Source: Terramyces sp. JEL0728
Lineage: Eukaryota; Chytridiomycota; Chytridiomycetes; Rhizophydiales; Terramycetaceae
DNA length: 64,000 nucleotides
Reading direction: 5' to 3'
NCBI GenBank assembly: GCA_027603945.1
Contig: JADIIU010000021.1
Location: 62,001-126,000, forward strand
Below, piece by piece: positions 48,983-59,166 of this stretch. Within the stretch, counting starts at the first letter, position 1, and the number at the start of each line of letters is the position of its first letter. Below the pieces are notes generated by a model that was not told where the DNA came from, did no database searches, and saw nothing but the letters and a program-made list of their open reading frames with translations. The position numbers and the translations under genes were made by a program.

Positions 48983-49588
48983 CCTCCCAACTTAACTTGG
49001 GTAACATTAATCGCTCATATGGATGTGAGTAGCTGCACAACATATTTATAGACCTTTTAGGTAGCTTTGAAATAATGGGATTTACCATAATTTTTTGCTG
49101 ATATTTACCACCGGACCGCGACGTGGAGTTGATCAGCTGGTCTAAAATGCTACTGGACTTGGCCATAAGACGCGGTCTAATCTCCAATTATTCTAGCAGC
49201 TATGGGTCTAAAATTTTGGCTCAGCTAACATTTTCTTTTTAAACCGCCGACCATTGCCGACCATTGCCGACCATTGCCGACGGCATTCGGGGATATATTT
49301 CCACTTGAAGTTGAAATTGCACCATAATCACATGAAAGTAAACTACACAGCCAAGTAACACGTATGCAGACAACCAAAACAAGTGTGTAGACAACCAGAG
49401 TGTTCTGGGATTATAAAGTAAATATCTCTCTGGAATATCGTTAGCAGCACGCTACATTGAAATCTGAGCAACATTTCTCATGGCGGGTCTGCACATATGC
49501 AGGTAGAGAAACAACTTTAAGAGGGTAATTGATTTCGCGTTGCTTCTGTGAAAAAGAAAGTCGAAATTTCAAAATCCAGTTCTTAAAA
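48983..49588. promoter_or_regulatory. Divergent intergenic region, ABC transporter / OPT transporter
   Basis: About 600 bp, the longest gene-free stretch here, between two divergent transporter genes. It contains a 10-bp tandem repeat (separate entry) and otherwise AT-rich sequence. An open minus-strand frame at 48954-49187 does not join the ABC transporter with any short GT-AG intron, and I treat it as non-coding. Confidence 0.45.
49246..49281. repeat. 10-bp tandem repeat, about 3.6 units
   Basis: The unit GCCGACCATT is repeated perfectly three times and followed by GCCGAC. It sits between the divergent ABC and OPT transporter genes, and its GC content stands out against the AT-rich surroundings. 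It could be clustered transcription-factor sites or a simple minisatellite. Confidence 0.9.
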
Positions 49589-51980
49589 ATGAAATATAAT
49601 GTGAATTCAAACTAACGCAGCGATTAAACAATCCCAGAGCCTCCCAAGATTCAGAATACATTGAACTGGACAATTTGGAGACTGAAGATGAATCTCAAGA
49701 CGGGAATTACGACCGCACTTCAATTATTCCACAAACTGATGACCCAATGGCTCCGAGTCTAACTTTACGAGTAATTATATTGGGGTCATTATGGTGTATT
49801 TTTCTTGGAGTAGTAAATTCAATTCTTGCTTTCAGAACAACGCCATTTGAAGTTGTAGAGTTTAATATTAGATACCCGCATTCCTAGCTACGCTACTAAG
49901 TTACCCAATGGGGATATTCATGGCAAAATTCCTTCCTAATTACCAATTTTCTGTGGGGAAAAGTGTATTTCAACTAAATCCAGGATCATTTGGGATGAAG
50001 GAACATGTTCTAATTACAATTATTGCTGGATGTGGAGGAGGAATTGCCTATGGAATAGATAACGTGGTTACACAGCGCTCAAAGATGTTTATGGGGAATA
50101 CTTCAATTACATTCTTGGAGTCGTTGGGATGGTATGCTTATTGTTGATCCCAGGGTCCTCACAACTCAATTTTTAGGGTTTGGGATTGCAGGATTAGCAA
50201 GGAGGTTTCTAGTCAAGCCGCAAGCTATGGTCTGGCCAGGAATACTATCAACTGTCGCGCTATTCGTTGGGTTTCACTCCTCTCATGAAAATGACGAAAC
50301 CTCAGTGTATAAACTATCCAGATTCAATTTCTTTTGGATTGCATTTGCAATAAGCTTTGCATACGCTTGGATACCTCAGTATTTTATGGTTGCTTTGCAA
50401 TCGTTCAATATCCTTTGTTTCCTGGGATTAGGAGAGAAAGCCAACTTTCTAATGTCTTCCGATAACGGGTATGGGCTTGGGATGGGATCTCTGACATTGG
50501 ATTGGTATTATGTGAAAGGTGCTTCTCTCACTACGCCGTGGTGGTACCTGTTTCTCATTTTAGGGCTACTGTAAATATTGCTTTTTCAAATATTATCTGG
50601 GGTTGGATTTTGACACCTTTGGTATTTTTCACCAATGCTTTTGGCAGCGATCAGACGCTGCACATCCATGAATACAGAGACGGACGGCCGATCCCAGTAT
50701 TAAATTCAGCAGCGCTTTTCAATTCATCCGGACATCATATCTCTGCCGTTAGTTTATACGAACCGCCTAAATTCGACTTGAGCGAAGCGCGATACCAACA
50801 AGAGTCTCCAATTTACATTTCATCGTTTTTTGCTTTAGCGTACGCAGCATCGTTCTTGTCAATCGTAGCTGGTAAGTGTCATTAATTCCAGCTTTCACTC
50901 ATGTGTACCTTTGGCACGGAAACGAAATTTATGTCCAATTGCGATCGGCATTGAAACAGCTGGAAGAGACGGAAGAAGATATTCATAATTTGCTGATGAA
51001 GAGATACCCAGATATTTCAGAATCTGCGTTCATCTATTTTTTGGTTGTTTTGATTATTCTGCAGTTTATTATTTCGGGGTTCACTTCATATGAAATGCCA
51101 TTTTGGTCAGTAATACTATGCATTGTTATGGCTGTGATGTCAGTCTTACCGATCGGTGTAATTACTGCGATTTCCGGGACTAGGTTAGGGATAAACGTTC
51201 TTACAGAATTTGTAATTGGTCTATTGCTGCCGGGGAAAACTGTAGTCGTAATGGCTTTCAAGAGTCTAGGGACGAATTCTGTAATCCAAGCAATCACATT
51301 ATTAGCTGACCTAAAACTTGGCCATTACATGAAAATCAATCCCGTTCATATGGTATTTGCACAACTATACGGAACACTCCTGGGGGCTTTTGTTAATACA
51401 GCTACTAGTTTTTGGGTGATGGATTCTCTCGAAACTATTCTTGGGACTGGTGATTGGCAAGCAACTGATTATTTTGTATTTTACAACGCAGGTATCCTTT
51501 AACTTACGCAGGGGCGATATGGGGAGCAATAGGGCCACAGAGATTCTTTGGTATCGGTTCAGTTTACGAGTCTACTCTTTGGTGCTTCTTGATTGGCTTT
51601 CTCCTGCCAATAATACCATGGTATTTCAACAAAATATATCCACACACATACTGGAAAATGATAAACATTCCGCTCTTGTCATCTTTCTTTGGTCCTGGAC
51701 AATTCCAAAACTTCTACATCGTTCCGGTTGGTGTCGCTTGGTTTTTCCAATCGTACCTGTATAAAAACTACAATTTATGGTATTTCGTGGTTGACATAGG
51801 TGGCAAAAATACAATTATATTCTAGCAGTTGCACTGGATGCCGGGGTGGGTATTACGGTACTCTGCATCACGATGCTCCAACAAAATGGAATCAACACTA
51901 CGAAAGGGCACCTCAATCCGAATATCGAGGAAGGCGTACCTATCGACTATTACTGTTTAGGCAAAGACTATGATGTGTAA
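49589..51980 (+). CDS. OPT-family oligopeptide transporter
   Basis: A proton-coupled small-peptide transporter of the fungal/plant OPT family. Seven introns (20-22 nt) leave 749 residues, the normal length. A short first coding exon (MKYN) precedes a 20-nt intron. Multiple membrane segments are present, with the family block NPGSFGMKEHVLITIIAGCG (variant of NPGPFNIKEH), IAGLARRFLVKPQAMVWP, a helix with GLGMGSLTLDW, SFFGPGQFQNF, and the end YNYILAVALDAGVGIT... CLGKDYDV. The family occurs in fungi and plants and supports a fungal identity. Confidence 0.93.
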
Positions 51981-51991
51981 ATAAATTTAAT

Positions 51992-54651
51992 TTATTCCGT
52001 TTGAATCCAGGCGACATCATAGTAATTTAGATAAAAGGACGTCGCAAGTTTTAAACCTGTGGTGTCGAAAGGGCTATCACTACCAAAAAAGTCGGCCGTT
52101 GGCTTCCAAACTGAATCTAGATATTCCCTGAATAATGGCATTAATTTTTTATAGCTTATATCCCAGTCTTCTTTTGCATTTGGCGACAGGTCAAAGATAT
52201 CCTGCTTTGAATATCCTTTAATCATGCGCAACCATATCAAGAAGGTGTTAGTAACTCCTAGCGATAAATCACAATCGATAGAGAGATCGCTTTTCTCCAA
52301 TAGCCGTATATCCCTGTATAACCTGGAAGGCGATAAATCATGTGCCAATAACTGATCTCTTTCCAGTGAAGATCCAATAGTATGTATGCAATCCACAAGA
52401 TTGGGCTGGATTGTACCAGATTGGAATCGTACAGCATCACTTAGGAGGAACATTGTAACCTGCATACGCTTCGCACTGATGCTTGTCGCATTATCAAAAT
52501 TAACGGGATTGCTTGCTCCTACAATTGACGCAATGACATGTCTTTGTTCAGTTAATAATGAAGATGCTAGGAGCGACGATCCAACCCACTGTAATATTCT
52601 ACATTCAAATACTTGCCAAATTGCAAGCAATAGCGGCAATCCAACAGCCAATAATATCGAATTTGGATTGTCCGATACAATATCTTTAATGATTTTCGAT
52701 AGTACCGGTTGAAAAAGAGAAGACGATTTCAAAAGTGCGTGGTTGGTTGTTTCTTCTTGGACCAAAATTGCACCAGAGTGCGTTTTAACTAACGGAATAG
52801 CTCCAATGCTATCAGCGGACCAAGAAATAGGAGGATTGATCTTGGTGGGGGCAAGGGCAGTAACGTATTCCGGCGAATCAAGCACGGCTTTGATGAATTT
52901 CTTTGTTTCTTGTGGATGGGCCAAGAATATGCGCTTGCAAATGATATTCATGATGATACTGAGGATTTTCAGCTTTTTTGATAATATCTGGTTCGCTCTG
53001 ACTGGCTTGATGGTGGTAAGTTTGATTTTTTCCAAAGTATGAAACACCGAAGTAATCCAGCCAAAAGATTTTTGGCCAAATAGCAACGATGGTAACGAAT
53101 CAGTGCTGTTATTTTCTTTAGTAAACATAATGTTCACTGGCTTTTCCCCAAAGGTCTGGAAGGCAATGTTTAGTGAAAGTACTGGCTCAACAGAGCTTTC
53201 AGCATTAATGGCATCTTCAAAGTAGAACATCGATGGTGCTTTTTTCGCGGATTCGTCCATATGAAGGTTTGAAAGCTGTGATTGCAGTTGATTGGCAGCA
53301 AGATATTCAATTACAGCAGACTAAGTCAGTAATGCTCTACCTGATTAATACGGGCTGTTTCAATCATATAGGTCACACATTCATTGATAGCATGTGGAGG
53401 GGCTCCAGCTATAATTAGAAAGATTCCTACCAGCTATTGCAATGTTTCTTGCATGAAGCGACATATGGCCTCTTTGAATTCCTTCAGTTGCTAGCGCTCT
53501 CAAGGCAGCAAAGTTTTGAGCCAAACCAATGCATACCATTGATAATGCCAACTCTTTTGAATTCGGACGACCCATCAATCCAAGAGCCAGTTGATATGTC
53601 GGGTTAGTTTTCAGCACACCTCCAGCTGTTCCAACAGTAATCGGTAATTCAAGTGTGCCAACGAGATGGTTTTCGCCGTTAATTTCTTCAATGGAATACT
53701 CTGTCAGTGGTTTATACCCGCCTTCGCTCTTCAGGCTCGCCCAGGAATGGCATGCAGCTTCAATTGCTCTCCAATCTTGCCCTGTTGCTAGTGCCACAGC
53801 ATCAATTCCATTCATGATACCTTTGTTGTGAGTAACAGCCCTATACGGATCATCTACTGCCCAATCAAACGCTTCCACGATTCTTTTTGCGACTTCCTGT
53901 CCGGTGTACCCTTTATATCCCAGCTGCGACACAGGTATTTCAAAACGAGCTGCACTGATGCGTTCAGATGCCAAATTCGACACTATCCTGAACCCTATCC
54001 GACAGCCAGTTAGTTGCGCCAAGTAAGGAGCCATCCCTTCAGCTACCGTACTTGCGCAGTTGGCACCCATTGCATCGCACACATCCAGATGAAAGTGAAC
54101 AACAACCCAAGAATTTGACATTGAATGGGTCTTTGATTTCTTTATCTGGCGGATTGATAAATCTACCACTCCGCCTCCTCTATTAAGCATCGTCTTGCAG
54201 AATTCATTTGATTGGTTAATTAAAATACTTTTTTTCAAATTTAACTGGGATTAACAACAATTACAATTTCAATTGCACTTTCCAATTTTTCATCCGGAAT
54301 ATCTAACAGCTGAACTTGAGCAAATATAATATTTCGTTTTGGCGAGCTTCCAATAAATCCTCCACATGCAGATATTAATTTAGATGCCCCAGAAACTGCC
54401 GCGACTACAGAGGGTTCTTCAACCACCATAGGTATCACTGTCGGCTTTGAATTGATTACCGTATTCAAAGCTAACCCTAGGGGCAACCCAGTGATCCCAA
54501 TGCAATTTTCAATCATATTATTCGCTTGTTCTTCCTCTAAAATTTTGAATTCCTGATTTTCCATTATTTGCGGAAAAGATAGCTGGATTTGCGACTGTCT
54601 CTCTTTTAAGGATTTTCTATAGAATCCAGACCAAATTGATGTTGAAGACAT
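51992..54651 (-). CDS. Class II HMG-CoA reductase fused to an unknown C-terminal region
   Basis: HMG-CoA reductase of the bacterial/archaeal class II, with no membrane domain. Residues 1 to about 430 show AGxN-terminal SGFYRKSLKER, MIENCIGITGLPLGLALN (class II ENVIG motif), MVVEEPSVVAA (catalytic Glu), DAMGANCASTVAEGMAP (Asp), NPTYQLALGLMG and GHMSLHARNIAIAAGA (His). Introns of 20 (54245-54264), 22 (53409-53430) and 20 nt (53321-53340) keep one frame. The last joins directly to a further 430 or so residues, giving 865 in all, with no family I know. If that last intron is retained, the reductase ends six residues later (VEHY stop) and the downstream part could start at ATG 53260. A classical eukaryotic class I enzyme would have looked different. 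Confidence 0.85.
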
Positions 54652-54821
54652 GCTGATTTTTGATATTTTTGCGGGAGAAAATGAATTTTGGAAAATTGAG
54701 ACTAAATTATGTTTGTCGGTCTGAAAGGAGTATTTCACTCTTGAGAGGTACTTTTGGCGAGCGGGTATTTTAGTGCAGACAAGGACGTAAATGTCCGACT
54801 TTCTGATCTTGAATCTTGAAC
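54652..54821. promoter_or_regulatory. Divergent promoter region, HMG-CoA reductase / RFC3
   Basis: 170 bp between divergent start codons. No recognisable motif. Confidence 0.35.
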
Positions 54822-55953
54822 ATGTCTTTGTGGGTAGACAAATACAGACCAACCTCACTCGATACTCTGGACTACCATCCAGAAATTACTGCTAGATTGC
54901 AGGAAATGGTAATACCCTGCTAATGCAGACTTTAAACGGTGATTTCCCACACCTATTGATCTACGGACCATCTGGGGCTGGAAAGAAGACCAGAATTTCA
55001 GCAATCCTGAGGGAAATATATGGAATTAGATCAGAAAAGCTGAAGATTGAAGTTCGTCAGTTTGAAACTCCATCAAAAAAGAAACTTGAAATTAATTTGA
55101 TTTCATCCAACTATCATGTTGAAATTACCCCAAGTGATTTGGGAAATAGCGATCAATTGGTCATTCAAGACTTGATTAAAGAAATGGCACAAACAAAGCA
55201 AATTGATTCAAACGCAAAGCACAGATTCAAGATCGTCGTCATAAACGAAGCAGATAGTTTGTCAAGGAATGCCCAAGCTGCACTTCGAAGAACAATGGAA
55301 AAATACATGGCAAACTTGCGGGTTATTTTATGCTGCAATGTCACTTCAAAAATTATTGCGCCTATTCGTAGCAGATGTATGATGTTAAGAATTCCATGTC
55401 CGTCCGATGAGACGGTAAGTTAAAATAATACCAGGTTGTTAATGTACTAGAATCATGCGCCAAGAGTGAAAAGATTAATCTTCCACCTCAACTGGCGAAA
55501 AGAATTGCTCAGTCTTGCGAGGGGAACTTGCGAAAGGCTCTGCTGATGTTTGAATCTCTGTATGTGCAGCAGTGCGTTTTATTAATGTAGATATCCATTT
55601 GTCGACAGCCAACAGTTACCGGTTACTGACTGGGAGCTGTTTATTCAGGAAATTGCAAACACCATCATCAATGATCAGACACCACAGACCCTAGCCGAAG
55701 TTAGAAGTAAATTCTATCAGCTTTTGGCAAACTGTATCCCTCCTGAAACAATCATCAAGACACTGACCTTTGAATTGCTGAACATTGTTGACGGGCAGCT
55801 TAAACTTGATGTCATAACAAACGCTGCAGAATATGTAAACCCAGCTAATACTAGGAACATCGCATGCGGCTGGGAAACAAGGCAATTTTTCATTTAGAGG
55901 CGTTTGTTGCTAAAATTATGTCTGTCTACAGCCAATTTTTGATTAATCTATAA
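54822..55953 (+). CDS. RFC3: Replication factor C subunit 3 (clamp loader)
   Basis: A small RFC subunit (the yeast Rfc5 / human RFC3 type) that loads PCNA. Four introns (20, 20, 19 and 20 nt) leave 350 residues. It begins MSLWVDKYRPTSLDTLDYH, then the Walker A GPSGAGKKTR, LKIEVRQFETPS, NYHVEITPSDLGN, INEADSLSRNAQAALRRTME (Walker B and SRC-adjacent region) and SKIIAPIRSRCMMLRIPCPS. The C-terminal collar ends LGNKAIFHLEAFVAKIM. NEAD in place of DEAD and GKKT in place of GKTT are the features that mark this subunit. It converges on ARL6 with 13 bp between stops. Confidence 0.95.
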
Positions 55954-55966
55954 ACACGATATAGTT

Positions 55967-56523
55967 TTATTTTATCTTTGCGGACAGCCATTTGTAAGCG
56001 TCCAATACTCCTTTCCCGTCACTGGCACTACATGGAATGATTGTCCAGGGTCGGTCTTTAATACTGCCCAAGCCAAGGGCAGTTGAGCACTCTGAAGCAC
56101 AAAGCCCATCCGCCAGATCAGTTTTATTCGCCAATATCAGGATAGGTATTCTCCTGTTCCTTTTTGAGTTGATAAATTGCTCTATTTCATCTTTCGCTAT
56201 CGATATCCTATCCGTGTCGGTTACATCAACAACAAAAACCAGCGCGTCGTACGAATCAACCAGGCCCCATATTCTTCTAAAGCTGCTTCTGCCAGAGCAG
56301 TCCATGACCGTAAACTCTATATCTTGTTTGCTTACGATTGTTTTTGCAAACCCTATTGTCGGAAACGCGTTTTCAATTGGCTGTGTTAGCTAATTCGTAC
56401 TTTGTTGTATTTCAAGTAGTGCAATAAACTTGATTTACCAGAGTTTTCTAATCCTATCCATAATAAATGGTGCTTGCGCTTCTTTAGTCCCCAAGCAATC
56501 AATTGGTCGTTTATACCCTGCAT
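55967..56523 (-). CDS. ARL6: Arf-like GTPase ARL6/BBS3
   Basis: 178 residues after splicing one 20-nt intron. G1 is WIGLENSGKSSLL, switch I has PTIGF, G3 is MDCSGRSSFRRIW (ARL6 has 'DMSGQGRYRNLW'), G4 is ILANKTDL and G5 is PCSASDGKG. ARL6-specific stretches RRIPILILANK and IKDRPWTI match the human protein. The N-terminus reads QLIAWGLKKRKHHLL. GTP-bound ARL6 recruits the BBSome coat to membranes for ciliary cargo traffic. The glutamine normally after G3 Gly is Arg here, so intrinsic hydrolysis may differ. It independently supports a flagellated stage. Confidence 0.85.
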
Positions 56524-56549
56524 TGAAAAAATTGAAAATAATTTGACAT

Positions 56550-58781
56550 TTATTCAAGTGATATAGATTGCAATTCTTGCTTGATGGCTGCAGTTCTCTT
56601 GTAAATATTTCTGAAAATTTTAGATTCTTCCTCTGCCTTGGACTTGGCTGCATTTTGCTGGTTAAATTTCCTTTCTTGCTCGTCCATTGAATACTGGAAC
56701 TTTCTTTGAAAGTCGTTTACCCCAGTGCGGAGTAACCGTTGAGAGGTGCTAGTTATATAGTGGGAGTTGGAGTGGACAAAGCTGGAGTCTTTAAAGTACT
56801 GCCTAAGCTTTTTTGAGAGTTTGGACTGGACCGTAGCTTTCATGTCTGATAATTTGAATATCAACAATCCAACACCTGTGATGGCAAGACCGGCAACAGC
56901 TAGTTTAGCTAATCTGGATAGCGAATGAGATTTTAACACTGCAGTGACCAAACTCCTATATCCAAACACTCCAGCAGACACCATACCCAATGCCGGAACA
57001 AAGTCTTTGATAATCTCAAATCTATCTGCACTGTCAAACAAGCTGTGGTCTGACAGGTCTAACAGTGAGCCTTGGCTTCTTAGTTCTAATCCTTCATGCA
57101 ACGGACCTTCATCCAATGTGATGTCGTTCGGAAGTGAACATTCTTTGGCGGCGGAAGAAATCTTGCTGGAATACTCCAAGCACTTTTCTTGAGCAAACGT
57201 ATGGCAAGAACGAAGTCTAATAAATGCCAATCTAGACACAACCAAGCGGAGTTCATGAGCATATTGCCATACTTGAACTGCACCATTCCATTCAATAGTA
57301 TCCATAAACAGTTCAAACTCTACTGTTAGCAATGTTTACCTTCAATAAAGTTGTTTAACGTTTTGTTTGAGAATTCCGATATTTCGTTTACAATATTCTC
57401 AATGTTTCTATCAGAGTCATTCAAGTATATATCTTTCAAAGTTTTCATATTTTCATAAACCGGAGCGATAGAGCCCAATTCATTAGATAAGTTGAATGAT
57501 TCCGCATCATGGTATTGTATATTGTAGTTTGAGATAGCTTCTAAATCAGAAAGCACATTTCCAAGGTAAACCTTGGCGGGAGCTAATTTGGATTTAGTTC
57601 TCTTTTCCAAGATAAAAGTGCGGAGGCAATTTTCCAACCTTTCAAAGTCTGGAACCCAGTTGTCAGCGGATGGTTCGACTCCTGCGTTGTAATATTGGAA
57701 AACTTGGCGGGAACTGACAAAATGAACCAGATTATCAGCTTCATCTTGATTAATTTCGGTTACCAAATGTAGTTTGAGAAATCGATCTGATTTGCTCCAA
57801 GATATCCTTCTTGTTTCTGTCTTTTCTCTTGATTGAATCAAACCTGTTTACTACAATAAATACGTAAGCCTTTTCTTTTGTCGCGGTTTCCAAGAATTCT
57901 TTTCCCTGGGATTAAAGACACTTACAGATAAGGTAAAGTGATTTTCCGCATTGACAACGAATACAATGACATCGATTTCTTCCTGTTTCGAAAAGAGAGA
58001 GGTTGTTTTCATAGAATCAATGTTCAATCCAGGCGAATCGATCAAACTGATATCTATGATTCCATTGTGCAGCAAACTAGACTTGTTGCGGTTGTCCTTT
58101 ACATAAACTTTCATCAGCGGATAGTTGGATTCTTCGTTTTCGACATGCTCTCTCAAATCGCCCACAGGGATAGTGATGTACGAATCCGGGTTGTCTCTTG
58201 AATACACTGCAGGGTCAGAAATTGCGTGGACCTCTTCGATTCCGTTGTTGTCGGACTTGTCTACCACTTCAACAAACAATGCTGTGCACGGCTCTTGGTC
58301 ATCCGGCACAACTGGTCGCCGTAATAAAGTGTTGACAAAGGTAGATTTACCTGACTTAGCAACAATTACCAGCATTTAAATCCCCAGTAACCAATACTCT
58401 AGAATGCGTATCTGAAATTCTCGTTTGCAATCTATCGAAATGATTGATGACTTCATTCACTCTATCCGCAGTCAGTAGGACTAAATCAGTGTGTGGGAAT
58501 TGAGCTGGTGGCATGTTTTCCAACAGAGTGGTTGTTTGCTTCAACAAAAACAAAAGCGAATTTCTGATTTTTTGGTAGGATGAATTTTGCAATATTTCAG
58601 ACTGGTACCCAGAGTCGTATCCAAATTCCTTTTGTTCTTGGCGTTCAATTGCTGGGGTTTCATTTATTTCTTTTTGCATTTTTTCAAAGTTCAGATTTTC
58701 GCCGCTTTCAGATGAACAGGGATGAATCACCTCAAAATCTTGTGCGTTTATACATCCTAGCCTGTTGGTCTCATCAAACAT
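56550..58781 (-). CDS. FZO1: Mitofusin, Fzo1-type
   Basis: A dynamin-related GTPase of the outer mitochondrial membrane that drives mitochondrial fusion. Four introns (19, 20, 19 and 20 nt) leave 717 residues. G1 is VTGDLNAGKSTFVNTLL (split by an intron), T in EPCTALFVEV (G2), SLIDSPGLN (G3) and IVVNRFDSIK (G4). Coiled regions follow, then paired hydrophobic segments (VPALGMVSAGVFGYRSL and KLAVAGLAITGVGLLIF), and a C-terminal coiled coil (EQERKFNQQNAAKSKAEEES). The start is taken at ATG 58781. It is divergent from URA2. Confidence 0.92.
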
Positions 58782-59166
58782 AAGCTGCAATCAGCGGTGC
58801 ACATTTACTCTGGGCATTGGCTGGATTGTGCTGCTCTCATTCTCCTTGCACCTGCTGCTTTCCAGCCAAGATTAATCTGCTTTGAATTAATCTAGAACAG
58901 AGCCTGTGCCATATATCATGTTTTATAATTGCCTGATATGTCAAATCATCAATCAGCCAATAAACGCCAAATTTCGGCATTCGATATTTCGAATTTCTGA
59001 AAAGTTCATCCGCAAACAGCCAGAGTGCCGGCAGCAATGCAATTCATCCATGGAGTATATCTTTTTTTTTCAATCCAACATCTTTTTTGGAAATTTTCTT
59101 TTCAGTGTGGCTTTCTGACATAAAACTGAATTTTTTTTTTCGTGTTCCTCTCTGTAAATATTGCAG
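58782..59166. promoter_or_regulatory. Divergent intergenic region, FZO1 / URA2
   Basis: 385 bp between start codons. T-rich tracts lie at 59060-59072 and 59127-59142 just before URA2, typical of nucleosome-free fungal promoters. GTAAATATTGCAG immediately before the URA2 ATG resembles a splice acceptor and might end a 5'UTR intron. No gene is seen. Confidence 0.4.

Noticed and set aside
48954..49187. Minus-strand frame upstream of the ABC transporter as its first exon
   Set aside because: No short GT-AG segment links it in frame to the first transmembrane helix.
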